Of a DNA stretch of 7,049 nt, positions 1-6,039 are shown piece by piece; within the stretch, counting starts at the first letter, position 1, and every line of letters begins with the position of its first letter. The position numbers and the translations under genes were made by a program. The notes under the pieces are model-generated. The model was not told the origin of the DNA, did not search any database, and worked only from the letters and a program-made list of their open reading frames with translations. The stretch is taken from positions 1 through 7,049 of the forward strand of contig CAZBII010000214.1 in NCBI GenBank assembly GCA_964491665.1, read 5' to 3'. Source of the DNA: Ch67 sp964491665. GTDB lineage: Bacteria; Pseudomonadota; Gammaproteobacteria; Pseudomonadales; Ketobacteraceae.

Positions 1-8
1 CGTCCACC

Positions 9-14
9 TATACT
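9..14 (+). promoter_or_regulatory. Possible -10 element (TATACT) of the rhodanese gene
   Basis: TATACT lies 36 bases upstream of the chosen ATG, a plausible distance for a sigma70-type -10 box with a start of transcription near base 20. The matching -35 box would fall before the first base of the window, so it cannot be examined. This is inference from one hexamer only. Confidence 0.3.
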
Positions 15-50
15 GAAATCGTAACCAGTCGCTGTGTCAGGGTGTGTGTG

Positions 51-509
51 ATGATGTCGTTTGTACGTGCAGTCAGCCTCTTCGCCGTTCTTCTTCTGCC
101 GGTTTCATTGCAGGCAGCCGAAGCCCCGGACAACGTGATCGGTGCTAAAACCGTGACGCTGGAACAGGCCAAAAACCTGTTCGATGAAGGAGCGGTGTTC
201 ATTGACGTGCGTGATCCGCAGGCCTGGAGCCTCGGGCACATCGAAGGTTCGGTGAATCTGGACTTCAATGCCAGCGAGTTCGCAGTGCTGTACATTTCCA
301 AGGAACTCGATCGCAAGACGCCTATCGTGTTTTACACCAACAGTCCGCTGGAAGCGCGCAGTGCCATGGCCAGCTTCTTTGCGTCCAACTGGGGTTACAC
401 CAATGTGTATTACTTCCGCGAAGGTTTTTACTCGTGGATGGCTGCGGATTTCCCGGTCGAGTTGAAACTGGCCGGACGCAGCGTGCAGGCAACCAGCGCC
501 ATTCAGTAA
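51..509 (+). CDS. Exported rhodanese-like domain protein lacking the catalytic cysteine
   Basis: A 152-residue protein with an N-terminal signal peptide (one Arg, hydrophobic run at residues 8-20, likely cleavage near the Ala-Ala at 22-23) followed by one rhodanese-like domain at about residues 33-140. Visible family marks are the IDVRD segment at 51-55, GHIEGSVN at 62-69, and the GY-NVYYFREGFYSW segment at 115-129. At the active-site loop (residues 94-104, FYTNSPLEARS) a Thr stands where active rhodaneses carry the catalytic Cys, and no Cys occurs anywhere in the protein, so sulfurtransferase activity is not expected. A periplasmic binding or structural role is inference. ATG at 51 is preferred because AGGG at 39-42 sits 8 bases upstream; an in-frame GTG at 42 and ATG at 54 are alternatives. 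The gene stands alone on this strand and ends before an intrinsic terminator. The physiological partner is unknown. Confidence 0.85.
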   Translation: MMSFVRAVSLFAVLLLPVSLQAAEAPDNVIGAKTVTLEQAKNLFDEGAVFIDVRDPQAWSLGHIEGSVNLDFNASEFAVLYISKELDRKTPIVFYTNSPLEARSAMASFFASNWGYTNVYYFREGFYSWMAADFPVELKLAGRSVQATSAIQ

Positions 510-525
510 GCGTGGTTGAAGAAAA

Positions 526-622
526 TTGTGCAGTGTCGATGTTGTAGTTTGATTTTGTGCAGTCTGGTTTGAGTTGCAGGTTAGACAGTATCTGGTTTGA
601 GGTCCGCGCGAGATTATGCAGT
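526..622 (+). repeat. Degenerate ~26-33 bp repeats in the 3' region of the rhodanese transcript
   Basis: The non-coding stretch between the rhodanese stop codon and the terminator is GT-rich and internally repetitive. TTGTGCAGT occurs at 526-534 and 555-563, and TCTGGTTTGAG occurs at 563-573 and 591-601. GCAGT or ACAGT cores recur at 530, 559, 585 and 618. The units therefore follow at about 29, 26 and 33 bases and share the order (G/A)CAGT then GTTTGA. They may be a decayed tandem repeat, protein-binding sites, or part of a 3' UTR RNA ending at the terminator. No open reading frame in it looks genuine. Confidence 0.5.
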
Positions 623-633
623 GCTCGCAACGC

Positions 634-666
634 AAAGGCCACTCGGAGTTTGAGTGGCCTTTTTTT
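634..666 (+). terminator. Rho-independent terminator after the rhodanese gene
   Basis: A perfect 11-bp stem (AAAGGCCACTC at 634-644 with GAGTGGCCTTT at 652-662) closes a 7-base loop and runs into seven T residues at 660-666. It fits a strong intrinsic terminator for plus-strand transcription from the rhodanese gene. It lies between two converging genes and could weakly stop the minus-strand flagellar-type operon as well, but in that direction only three T residues follow the stem. Confidence 0.88.
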
Positions 667-714
667 ATGGGCAGGATTTTTATGGACGTTTTTTGCGAGC
701 GCAATAATCAGCGT

Positions 715-1038
715 TCAGCCCGGCGACCGCTGATGCTCCAGCAGGGGAATTTCGTTCGTGCTGGATCTGAATCCTTCCGGCGTCCTGCCCTTCAGCATGT
801 AGACAAAGGCAATGATCTCGGCAATCGCCCGATACAGCAGTTCCGGAATTTCATCGCCCACTTCCAGTCGCGCCAGAATATCCACCAGCTCGGCATTTTC
901 ATAAATCGGCACTTCATGTTCCCGCGCAATGCGCAGGATTTCTTCCGCCAGTTCGGATGTGCCGGACGCGCTGACCACCGGCGCGCGCTTGCCGTCGTAA
1001 GTAAGAGCAACCGCTTTGGTGGGAGATTCGTGATTCAT
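715..1038 (-). CDS. Stand-alone FlhB C-terminal-like protein (FhlB/FlhX/YlqH type)
   Basis: A 107-residue soluble protein matching the cytoplasmic C-terminal switch domain of FlhB, without the four-helix membrane part that makes up most of full FlhB (about 350-380 aa). Diagnostic segments are AVALTYDGKRAPVV (residues 9-22), VPIYENAELVDILARLEVGDEIP (43-65) and ELLYRAIAEIIAFVY (66-80). In full FlhB an NPTH motif just before the AVAL strand is self-cleaved and controls the change from rod/hook to filament export. Here the equivalent residues read SPTK, so the cleavage Asn and the His are absent and the protein starts almost where the cleaved FlhB fragment would. Similar free-standing domains are known (H. 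pylori FlhX, B. subtilis YlqH). The ATG overlaps the fliK-like stop codon (ATGA), with GGTGGA 9 bases upstream, indicating translational coupling. A role as partner or accessory of the FliK-like protein is likely but inferred. Confidence 0.88.
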   Translation of the reverse strand: MNHESPTKAVALTYDGKRAPVVSASGTSELAEEILRIAREHEVPIYENAELVDILARLEVGDEIPELLYRAIAEIIAFVYMLKGRTPEGFRSSTNEIPLLEHQRSPG

Positions 1039-3002
1039 GTCTTGATGTCCACCAACTGGTTACGCACGCCCGTGCGATCGTTTTCCGGCATGCCCAGATG
1101 CCCCTGCATTTTTTCCACATGAATACCCATGCCGGTCAGTGACTGCTCCAGAAAAGTGAAATGGGCGCGGGTCTGTTCCAGTGTCTGTTCCCATGCAGCC
1201 CAGAAGGTCACGGCCATCGAATTGCCCACCAGACTCAGCTGGCAGAACATTGGGCCCAGCCCTTCAATGTCGAATCCCAGTTGTACCTGCCAGCGTTTGC
1301 CGAGCTGTTTTTCCTTGCTGCTGTCCGGTGCGGAATTCTTTTCTTCCTCAATGCGGAACTGGAACACATCCACCTGGCCACCATGCAGGAAGGGAATGTC
1401 AAAACTGATAGTGGGTTGTGCGGCGGAATCCTGTTTGTGGGCGGTGCTGGTGAGTTGATGCAGGGTCATGCGGGCCAGCGAGCCGCGCACCTGCTTGAGA
1501 AGAATGTTGACGATGGCGTCCGCCATTTCGTCACCTTTCAATGAAGGACGGCTGCGCGGTTGCGCCTGCACCAGAACCTGTCCGGGCAGCGGCGGCAGCA
1601 GGGTTTCGGCACTGGTGAGTCGTGTGGCATCGCTGCGCAGTTCCTTTGCCGCCACGGCGTAATGTTGCAGGGCGTGGTGTTGTACCGGGCGCTCACTGGT
1701 TGAAGCGGGAAGCGTTGTGGCGCCATGACGGGTATTGCGTGCCAGCAGTTTCGCCAGTTGCTGCTCCGGCGTTTCGGTGCTGCTGGGAGCGTTGGCCGGT
1801 GCAGCGCCGGTCTTGCCGGGCAGTGCGTCGGGTTCGGGCAGACCGGCGTCTGCCGGCAGTGCAGCACCGCCGGCAGCGATAGCGGACGCAGCGGTTCTCC
1901 CGCTGCCGGCAGAGGCGGCATCCGAGCTTGCCGCTGGTAGGTCCGGCGTGGCTTTGCCCGCGTGGACCTGCGCCTCTTTCAAGGCGCTTTCCAGCCGTTG
2001 CAGCGCCAGTTTCAGATCCTGTCCCAGCGTGGTTTCCAGTTTCGTACTGTCCATGCGCGGCGATGTCGTTGCGCTGGTGGTCACGTTGTCTGTGTCACGC
2101 GAGTCCGGTGCAAAGCGTTGCAGGGTTTCGCGCACGCTGCGGGCAAGTCCTGCCAGTGCATTGCCAGCCGCCGTGCTGCCGGCGGTGGTGGCTGGATTTT
2201 TCTCCGGCATCGCATCCGGCGTTTCAGCGGACCCTTTTTGCAGCTGCGCAAGCAGGCGCGCGAGCTTCGCTTCCAGCAGCAGACCACTGTTTTCCACCAC
2301 CGCCTGCATCTGTCCCGGTTGCGTGATCTGGTCAGTGCGCGGCAGGGTTTGCAGCAGTTGTTGCAGCGCAGTCTGCACGGGTGCGGGCAGGGCACTGCCG
2401 GCGGTGGTATTCAGCAGATTCTGCACGTTCGCCAGCAGCGGCTGCAGGCCTTGCTGCTGCGGCGCCCACTGTTTCAGCAGCGCGATAAATTGCGCGCGCA
2501 CGGGCGATTCAATGACCGGCAGCTGCTGGATGCGAATGCCCTGCTGACTGGAAGCATTCACCAGCAGTCGCGTGTTGAGCGGCAACGGAAATTCCGCCAG
2601 CGTGCGCACCAGCAGCGTCTGTCCACTTTGCAGTGCGCGCAGGGAATCGGGGGTCAGGCTGGTGAGTGGGGTAGCCGCATTGGGAGGCGTACCGGTGGCC
2701 GTGGGAACAGGCTGTGCTGGCAACGGCTGGGTGGCAGGCGGCGGAACTGCAGCCGTTTGCCCCGAGGGCGCGGCAGTGCCGGACGGCGTCAGTTTCAGCA
2801 CAATATCCCAGGCCGGTTTTTCCAGATTGCCGCTGGCCTGGCGCGCCTTCACTTCCACCACCACGGCTTCCACCGATTCGGCCACCGTGCTGGCAGCCAG
2901 ATCCGCCGCCGACGTTGCCACAGTGGCAGACGTTGCGGTGGATGCAGGTGGAGCAGGGGGCGAACCATGGGGAATGTCGATCATGTCCCCAGTATAGGAC
3001 AT
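1035..3002 (-). CDS. fliK: FliK-like flagellar hook-length control protein
   Basis: A 655-residue protein with the two-part build of FliK: a long Ala/Pro/Gln/Thr-rich region (about 10-480) and a compact C-terminal domain (about 485-640). The latter carries the hook-length-control pattern, seen as RMTLHQL near 511-517, ISFDIPFLHGGQVDVFQFRIEEE near 532-554, and KRWQVQLGFDIEGLGPMFCQLSL near 569-591. The variable part contains repeated Leu/Gln-rich segments (about 165-255 and 285-345) and a low-complexity Ala/Gly/Ser linker (355-410). FliK is a secreted ruler whose C-terminal domain contacts FlhB to switch export. A FlhB C-like domain follows with a 4-base overlap. The start at 3002 lies 3 bases after the permease stop and lacks a clear Shine-Dalgarno; Met7 at 2984 is an alternative. 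Whether this is the sole hook ruler or a second FliK paralogue cannot be seen here. Confidence 0.82.
   Translation of the reverse strand: MSYTGDMIDIPHGSPPAPPASTATSATVATSAADLAASTVAESVEAVVVEVKARQASGNLEKPAWDIVLKLTPSGTAAPSGQTAAVPPPATQPLPAQPVPTATGTPPNAATPLTSLTPDSLRALQSGQTLLVRTLAEFPLPLNTRLLVNASSQQGIRIQQLPVIESPVRAQFIALLKQWAPQQQGLQPLLANVQNLLNTTAGSALPAPVQTALQQLLQTLPRTDQITQPGQMQAVVENSGLLLEAKLARLLAQLQKGSAETPDAMPEKNPATTAGSTAAGNALAGLARSVRETLQRFAPDSRDTDNVTTSATTSPRMDSTKLETTLGQDLKLALQRLESALKEAQVHAGKATPDLPAASSDAASAGSGRTAASAIAAGGAALPADAGLPEPDALPGKTGAAPANAPSSTETPEQQLAKLLARNTRHGATTLPASTSERPVQHHALQHYAVAAKELRSDATRLTSAETLLPPLPGQVLVQAQPRSRPSLKGDEMADAIVNILLKQVRGSLARMTLHQLTSTAHKQDSAAQPTISFDIPFLHGGQVDVFQFRIEEEKNSAPDSSKEKQLGKRWQVQLGFDIEGLGPMFCQLSLVGNSMAVTFWAAWEQTLEQTRAHFTFLEQSLTGMGIHVEKMQGHLGMPENDRTGVRNQLVDIKT
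2983..3002. repeat. Inverted repeat over the start of the fliK-like gene
   Basis: ATGTCC at 2983-2988 and GGACAT at 2997-3002 form a perfect 6-bp inverted repeat around an 8-base spacer. On the minus strand both candidate ATG codons (3002 and 2984) lie in or beside the arms, so a hairpin in the mRNA could mask the start. The spacer also contains a TATACT-like hexamer on the minus strand, but no matching -35 box is visible. Function is speculative. Confidence 0.35.
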
Positions 3003-3005
3003 CCG

Positions 3006-3761
3006 CTATTTCAGCAGCGCCGCCACGCACACCACCATGCCCATGCCGAGGAAAATCCATTTCAGCGTATTCTGGTGCGCCGTCACGGCAAATTTCACAC
3101 TCAGCTGCACGCCGACGATGGTGCTCACCCCCACAATCAGTCCCGGCAGCCACAGCACCTGACCGCGCACGATGAAGACCAGCAGCGGCAGCAGACCGAA
3201 CACCACAGTGCAGGCCATTTTCAGCGCATTGGCGCGCACCAGATCGTAACGCAGCAGGCCCGCCAGCACGGTCAGCAGCAGAAAACCCACACCCGCCTGC
3301 ACGAACCCGCCATACAGTCCGGCGACGAACAGCCAGATCCAGGCGACCGGCTTTTCCTTCAGCGTCAGCGTGGTCTCACCGGGTGCGGGAAAAGTGGAGG
3401 GCCGCAGCAGCACCAGCAGCATCATCGCCATCATGGTGCCCAGCAGTGCGGGTTTGAGAATCGCCGGCGGAATGTACGACGCCACCAGCGACCCGATCAG
3501 CGCCCCCAGCACACTGGGAATCAGTATCGGCAGCAGAGCCGCCTGCTCCAGCTTGCCGTGGCGACGGTAACCCCACACACCCGCCACCGACTGCAGGAAC
3601 ACGCCGATGCGGTTGGTGCCGTTGGCCACGTCCGCCGGCATGCCCAGCAGCATCAGTGCCGGCAGGGTAAACAGCGAGCCGCCGCCCGCCAGTGTATTGA
3701 TAAAACCCGCTGCAATGCCTGACACCACCAGCGCAGCCAGGTGAACAACATCAATATCCAT
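3006..3761 (-). CDS. TauE/SafE (DUF81) family membrane permease
   Basis: A 251-residue, very hydrophobic protein with about seven to eight membrane segments, the usual size of the TauE/SafE family. Its two halves resemble each other: GIAAGFINTLAGGGSLFTLP at residues 15-34 followed by NGTNRIG (48-54), and GLYGGFVQAGVGFLLLT at 148-164 followed by RANALKM (176-182). This doubled pattern is characteristic of the family, whose members are implicated in export of sulfite, sulfoacetate or other organosulfur anions. The actual substrate cannot be read from the sequence. The ATG at 3761 is chosen because an upstream in-frame extension to 3863 encodes a Cys/Arg/His-rich stretch unlike the family and overlaps promoter sequence. 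No strong ribosome binding site is visible. The stop codon lies 3 bases before the fliK-like start, suggesting one transcript with the two flagellar-type genes, an unexpected partner set. Confidence 0.85.
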   Translation of the reverse strand: MDIDVVHLAALVVSGIAAGFINTLAGGGSLFTLPALMLLGMPADVANGTNRIGVFLQSVAGVWGYRRHGKLEQAALLPILIPSVLGALIGSLVASYIPPAILKPALLGTMMAMMLLVLLRPSTFPAPGETTLTLKEKPVAWIWLFVAGLYGGFVQAGVGFLLLTVLAGLLRYDLVRANALKMACTVVFGLLPLLVFIVRGQVLWLPGLIVGVSTIVGVQLSVKFAVTAHQNTLKWIFLGMGMVVCVAALLK

Positions 3762-3796
3762 GGAACGATTCGCAGCCCGACAGGAAAGGAAGCGGC

Positions 3797-3826
3797 AGTG
3801 TAGTGACGGACTCCGGTGCACTGCAA
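3797..3826 (-). promoter_or_regulatory. Candidate promoter for the permease-fliK-fhlB unit
   Basis: On the minus strand, TTGCAG (3826 down to 3821) and TACACT (3802 down to 3797) are separated by 18 bases, a fair sigma70-type arrangement. It would give a transcript starting near 3790 and a leader of about 30 bases before the ATG at 3761. The -35 box matches the consensus only in its TTG. The assignment is inference from the hexamers and position. Confidence 0.35.
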
Positions 3827-3855
3827 ACCGTCCAGCCAACAAAGCGTGGCGGCAG

Positions 3856-3884
3856 GGGTGCATTCCGGTGCGATTCGTTATAAT
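3856..3884 (+). promoter_or_regulatory. Candidate promoter of the ccm operon (TATAAT -10)
   Basis: A perfect TATAAT lies at 3879-3884, with no convincing -35 hexamer at 16-18 bases upstream (the sequence there reads GGGTGC or similar). Transcription would begin near 3891, giving a leader of about 30 bases to the GTG at 3922. The -10 box overlaps an in-frame ATG at 3883, which argues that this ATG is not the translation start. The 160-bp region between 3762 and 3921 carries divergent promoters and no gene. Confidence 0.55.
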
Positions 3885-3921
3885 GTCCGCCTTTCAACCA
3901 AATGCTGTTAGGCCAAACCGG

Positions 3922-4581
3922 GTGTCGGAACTACTGCTGCAAGCCAGACAACTCTCCTGCGAACGCGACGACCGGATGCTCATCCGCGATCTGTCGTTCG
4001 ACCTCCATGGCGGCGACATCCTGCAGATCGAAGGCCCCAATGGCAGCGGCAAAACCACCCTGATCCGCATCCTCTGCGGCCTGTCCGACGACTTCGAGGG
4101 CGAGCTGTTCTGGCGCGGCCAGCCCCGTCATCGCAACCACGACCAGTTCCGCCAGGAACACCTCTATTTCGGCCATCTCACCGGCATCAAGACATCGCTT
4201 TCCCCCCGTGAAAACCTGCGCTGGATCCTGCAGCTGAAAGGCGTGGCCGGCAGCCATTCCGCGCTGGACGCGAGCATTGATTCCGCGCTGGAAAAAGTGG
4301 GGCTGGCCAGTTACGAGGATGTGCCGGTGTATGCGCTGTCAGCCGGGCAGAAACGGCGCGTGGCGCTGGCGCGGTTGCAGGTGGAGCAGGCCCGGCTGTG
4401 GGTGCTGGACGAACCGTTCACCGCGATTGATCGCAAGGGCGTGGCCGAGCTGGAAACCCTGATCCAGCAGCATGCGGCGCACGGGGGCAGTGTGCTGCTC
4501 ACCACCCATCACGCGCTGGAATTGCCCGGCCTGCGCAAACTGCAGCTGGGGCTGGGAGGTGGCCAATGGCGACTGAACTGA
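3922..4581 (+). CDS. ccmA: Cytochrome c maturation ATPase CcmA
   Basis: A 219-residue ABC-type ATPase. Walker A GPNGSGKTT is at 38-46, the signature loop LSAGQKRRVALAR at 139-151, Walker B LWVLDEPFTAID at 159-170, and the switch His in TTHH at 194-197. The extended D-loop wording (DEPFTAID) and the GH at 84-85 are typical of CcmA. With CcmB, and with CcmC and CcmD, it forms the membrane complex in which ATP hydrolysis releases haem-loaded CcmE from CcmC, on the cytoplasmic face of the inner membrane. GTG at 3922 gives the usual family length and places the Q-A-R-Q-L-S-C-E-R start as in relatives; the in-frame ATG at 3883 would sit inside the -10 box. A weak AGG at 3910-3912 precedes the GTG. 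Its 3' end overlaps ccmB by 16 bases. It is the first gene of the ccm operon. Confidence 0.95.
   Translation: MSELLLQARQLSCERDDRMLIRDLSFDLHGGDILQIEGPNGSGKTTLIRILCGLSDDFEGELFWRGQPRHRNHDQFRQEHLYFGHLTGIKTSLSPRENLRWILQLKGVAGSHSALDASIDSALEKVGLASYEDVPVYALSAGQKRRVALARLQVEQARLWVLDEPFTAIDRKGVAELETLIQQHAAHGGSVLLTTHHALELPGLRKLQLGLGGGQWRLN
4554..4560 (+). promoter_or_regulatory. Ribosome binding site of ccmB inside ccmA
   Basis: GGGAGGT, close to the ideal Shine-Dalgarno sequence, lies 5 bases before the ccmB ATG and within the last codons of ccmA (the Gly-Gly-Gly run of its C-terminus). It fixes the ccmB start and indicates coupled translation of the two transporter subunits. Confidence 0.75.
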
Positions 4582-5264
4582 CCCCGCCGTCTTTGCTGCA
4601 GGGTCTGAAAGCCATGTTGCGGCGCGATCTTGTTGTCGCGTTTCGCCAGCGCAGTGATCTGGTCAATCCGTTGTTTTTCTTCATCATGGTGGTGGCCATG
4701 TTTCCCCTGGGTATTGGCCCCGAGGCGTCCACCCTGCAAAAAATCGCACCCGGCGTGATCTGGATCGCCGCGCTGCTATCGACCCTGCTGTCGGTGGACA
4801 GCCTGTTCCGCCAGGATTTCGACGACGGCTCGCTGGAACTGGCGCTGCTCAGCCCGCAGCCGCTGTTCGTGCTGGTGCTGGGCAAGATCATCGCGCACTG
4901 GCTGGTCACCGCGCTGCCGCTGATTCTGGTGTCGCCGGTGCTGGGCGTGATGCTGTTCATGGATGCCGAAACCCTGCAGGTCACGGTGCTGAGCCTGCTG
5001 CTGGGTACGCCGGTACTGAGCATGATCAGCGCCATCGGTGCCGCGCTCACGGTCGGCTTGCGCAAGGGTGGAGTGCTGGTGGCGATCATTGCGCTGCCGC
5101 TGTATGTGCCCGTGCTGATTTTCGGCACCGGAGCCGTGCAGGCCGCTGCGATGTCCATGGGGTACAGTGGCCAGCTGGCCATTCTGGGCGCTTTCCTGGT
5201 ACTGGCGCTGGCGTTCGCGCCGGTCGCCATCGCCGCCGGCCTGCGCATCAGCCTGAACGGATAA
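4566..5264 (+). CDS. ccmB: Haem exporter-type membrane protein CcmB
   Basis: A 232-residue inner-membrane protein with about six membrane segments and the CcmB family hallmarks. These are RRDLVVAFRQRSDLVNPLFF at about residues 19-38, the MFPLGIGPE segment at 45-53, FRQDFDDGSLELALLSP at 80-96, and a Gly/Leu-rich C-terminal half with GLRKGGVL at 161-168. CcmB is the permease-like partner of the CcmA ATPase in the CcmABCD complex that frees holo-CcmE for haem delivery to apocytochromes c. The ATG at 4566 is supported by a strong ribosome binding site 5 bases upstream and by the 16-base overlap with ccmA. Length is normal for the family (about 220-230), with no sign of truncation. A 27-base gap follows before ccmC. 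Confidence 0.95.
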   Translation: MATELTPPSLLQGLKAMLRRDLVVAFRQRSDLVNPLFFFIMVVAMFPLGIGPEASTLQKIAPGVIWIAALLSTLLSVDSLFRQDFDDGSLELALLSPQPLFVLVLGKIIAHWLVTALPLILVSPVLGVMLFMDAETLQVTVLSLLLGTPVLSMISAIGAALTVGLRKGGVLVAIIALPLYVPVLIFGTGAVQAAAMSMGYSGQLAILGAFLVLALAFAPVAIAAGLRISLNG

Positions 5265-5280
5265 CTTTTTGCGATTTCAT

Positions 5281-5286
5281 TGAGGA
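5281..5286 (+). promoter_or_regulatory. Ribosome binding site deciding the ccmC GTG start
   Basis: TGAGGA lies 5 bases before GTG at 5292. An in-frame TTG at 5280 overlaps this element and has no Shine-Dalgarno of its own, so the GTG is the better start of ccmC. Confidence 0.65.
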
Positions 5287-5291
5287 CCCAC

Positions 5292-6035
5292 GTGTTCGCC
5301 ACCATCAAGCGTCTTTATCACCAGTTTGGCTCGCCGCGTTATTTCTATGATCTGACGGGCAAAATGCTGCCGTGGCTGATCGCCGGTGCCGTGCTGCTGA
5401 TCATTCCCGGCATCGTCTGGGGACTCGCATTCGCACCACCGGATTACCTGCAGGGCAACAGCTACCGCATCATGTACATCCACGTGCCGGCGGCCAGTCT
5501 GGCCATGGGCGGCTATGTGATGATGGCGGTGGCCGGCGTGATCGTGCTGGTGTGGCGCATGAAAATGGCGGAAATGGTGGCGCGCTCGATTGCACCGATC
5601 GGTGCCTCGTTCGCCTTCCTGTGTCTGGTGACCGGTGCCATCTGGGGCAAGCCCACCTGGGGCACATGGTGGGTGTGGGACGCGCGCCTGACGTCCATGC
5701 TGATCCTGCTGTTTCTCTACATTGGCGTCATGGCGCTGAACATGGCGATTGAAAATGCCCAGTCCGCCGCCCGTGCCACCGCCGTGCTCAGCATCGTCGG
5801 CGCGGTGAACATTCCCATCATCAAATATTCGGTGGAGTGGTGGAACACATTGCACCAGCCGGCGTCCATCAAGATGACCAGTTCGTCCATGGCGCCCGAC
5901 ATGCTGATTCCGCTGCTGCTGTGCATCTTCGGTTTCTATTTTCTGTTCGCCGTGCTGCTGATCCTGGCCACCCGCTGCGAGATCCTGCAGCGGGAGCAGC
6001 GCAGCGCCTGGGTACGGCAACTGGTGGGGGAATAA
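5292..6035 (+). CDS. ccmC: Haem-handling protein CcmC
   Basis: A 247-residue inner-membrane protein with six predicted membrane segments and the tryptophan-rich WWD haem-binding motif WGKPTWGTWWVWDARLTS at 118-135, which faces the periplasm. The two conserved axial-ligand histidines are visible: H64 in MYIHVPAA and H188 in NTLHQPASIK (aligned with H60 and H184 of the E. coli protein, from family knowledge). CcmC binds haem at the outer side of the membrane and attaches it to the histidine of CcmE, helped by CcmD. GTG at 5292 is taken as start because of TGAGGA just upstream; the TTG at 5280 would add four residues. The stop codon lies 4 bases before ccmD, and the GGTGGGGG near the gene's end serves as the ccmD ribosome binding site. 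The gene appears intact. Confidence 0.96.
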   Translation: MFATIKRLYHQFGSPRYFYDLTGKMLPWLIAGAVLLIIPGIVWGLAFAPPDYLQGNSYRIMYIHVPAASLAMGGYVMMAVAGVIVLVWRMKMAEMVARSIAPIGASFAFLCLVTGAIWGKPTWGTWWVWDARLTSMLILLFLYIGVMALNMAIENAQSAARATAVLSIVGAVNIPIIKYSVEWWNTLHQPASIKMTSSSMAPDMLIPLLLCIFGFYFLFAVLLILATRCEILQREQRSAWVRQLVGE

Positions 6036-6039
6036 CACA

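Noticed and set aside
616..1122. Plus-strand open frame of 168 codons beginning at the terminator
   Set aside because: Its start lies across the intrinsic terminator and the remainder is antisense to the FlhB-like gene; no domain seen.
1845..1925. Several GCCGGC-type palindromes close together
   Set aside because: They fall in the Ala/Gly/Pro linker of the fliK-like gene and follow from GC-rich codon choice; no flanking repeats or mobile-element features.
2176..2408. 14-base repeat CTGCCGGCGGTGGT at 2176-2189 and 2395-2408
   Set aside because: It encodes a repeated Thr-Thr-Ala-Gly-Ser in the low-complexity part of the fliK-like protein and is explained by coding composition.
1735..2547. Plus-strand open frame of 270 codons, Cys/Ser/Ala-rich
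   Set aside because: Antisense to the Ala/Gln-rich part of the fliK-like gene; the composition is the mirror of that low-complexity sequence, with no recognisable domain.
1962..3722. Long plus-strand open frame (586 codons) opposite fliK and the permease
   Set aside because: It is rich in His/Gln/Arg, resembles no protein family, and lies antisense to two genes with clear family features; it is a by-product of GC-rich coding on the other strand.
3812..3871. Direct repeat TCCGGTGC at 3812-3819 and 3864-3871 in the divergent promoter region
   Set aside because: An 8-base repeat within 160 bases is not rare enough to claim as operator sites without comparison to relatives.
4499..5308. Minus-strand open frame of 269 codons opposite ccmB
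   Set aside because: Ser/Thr/Arg-rich shadow of ccmB, which has full family motifs, a ribosome binding site and operon context.
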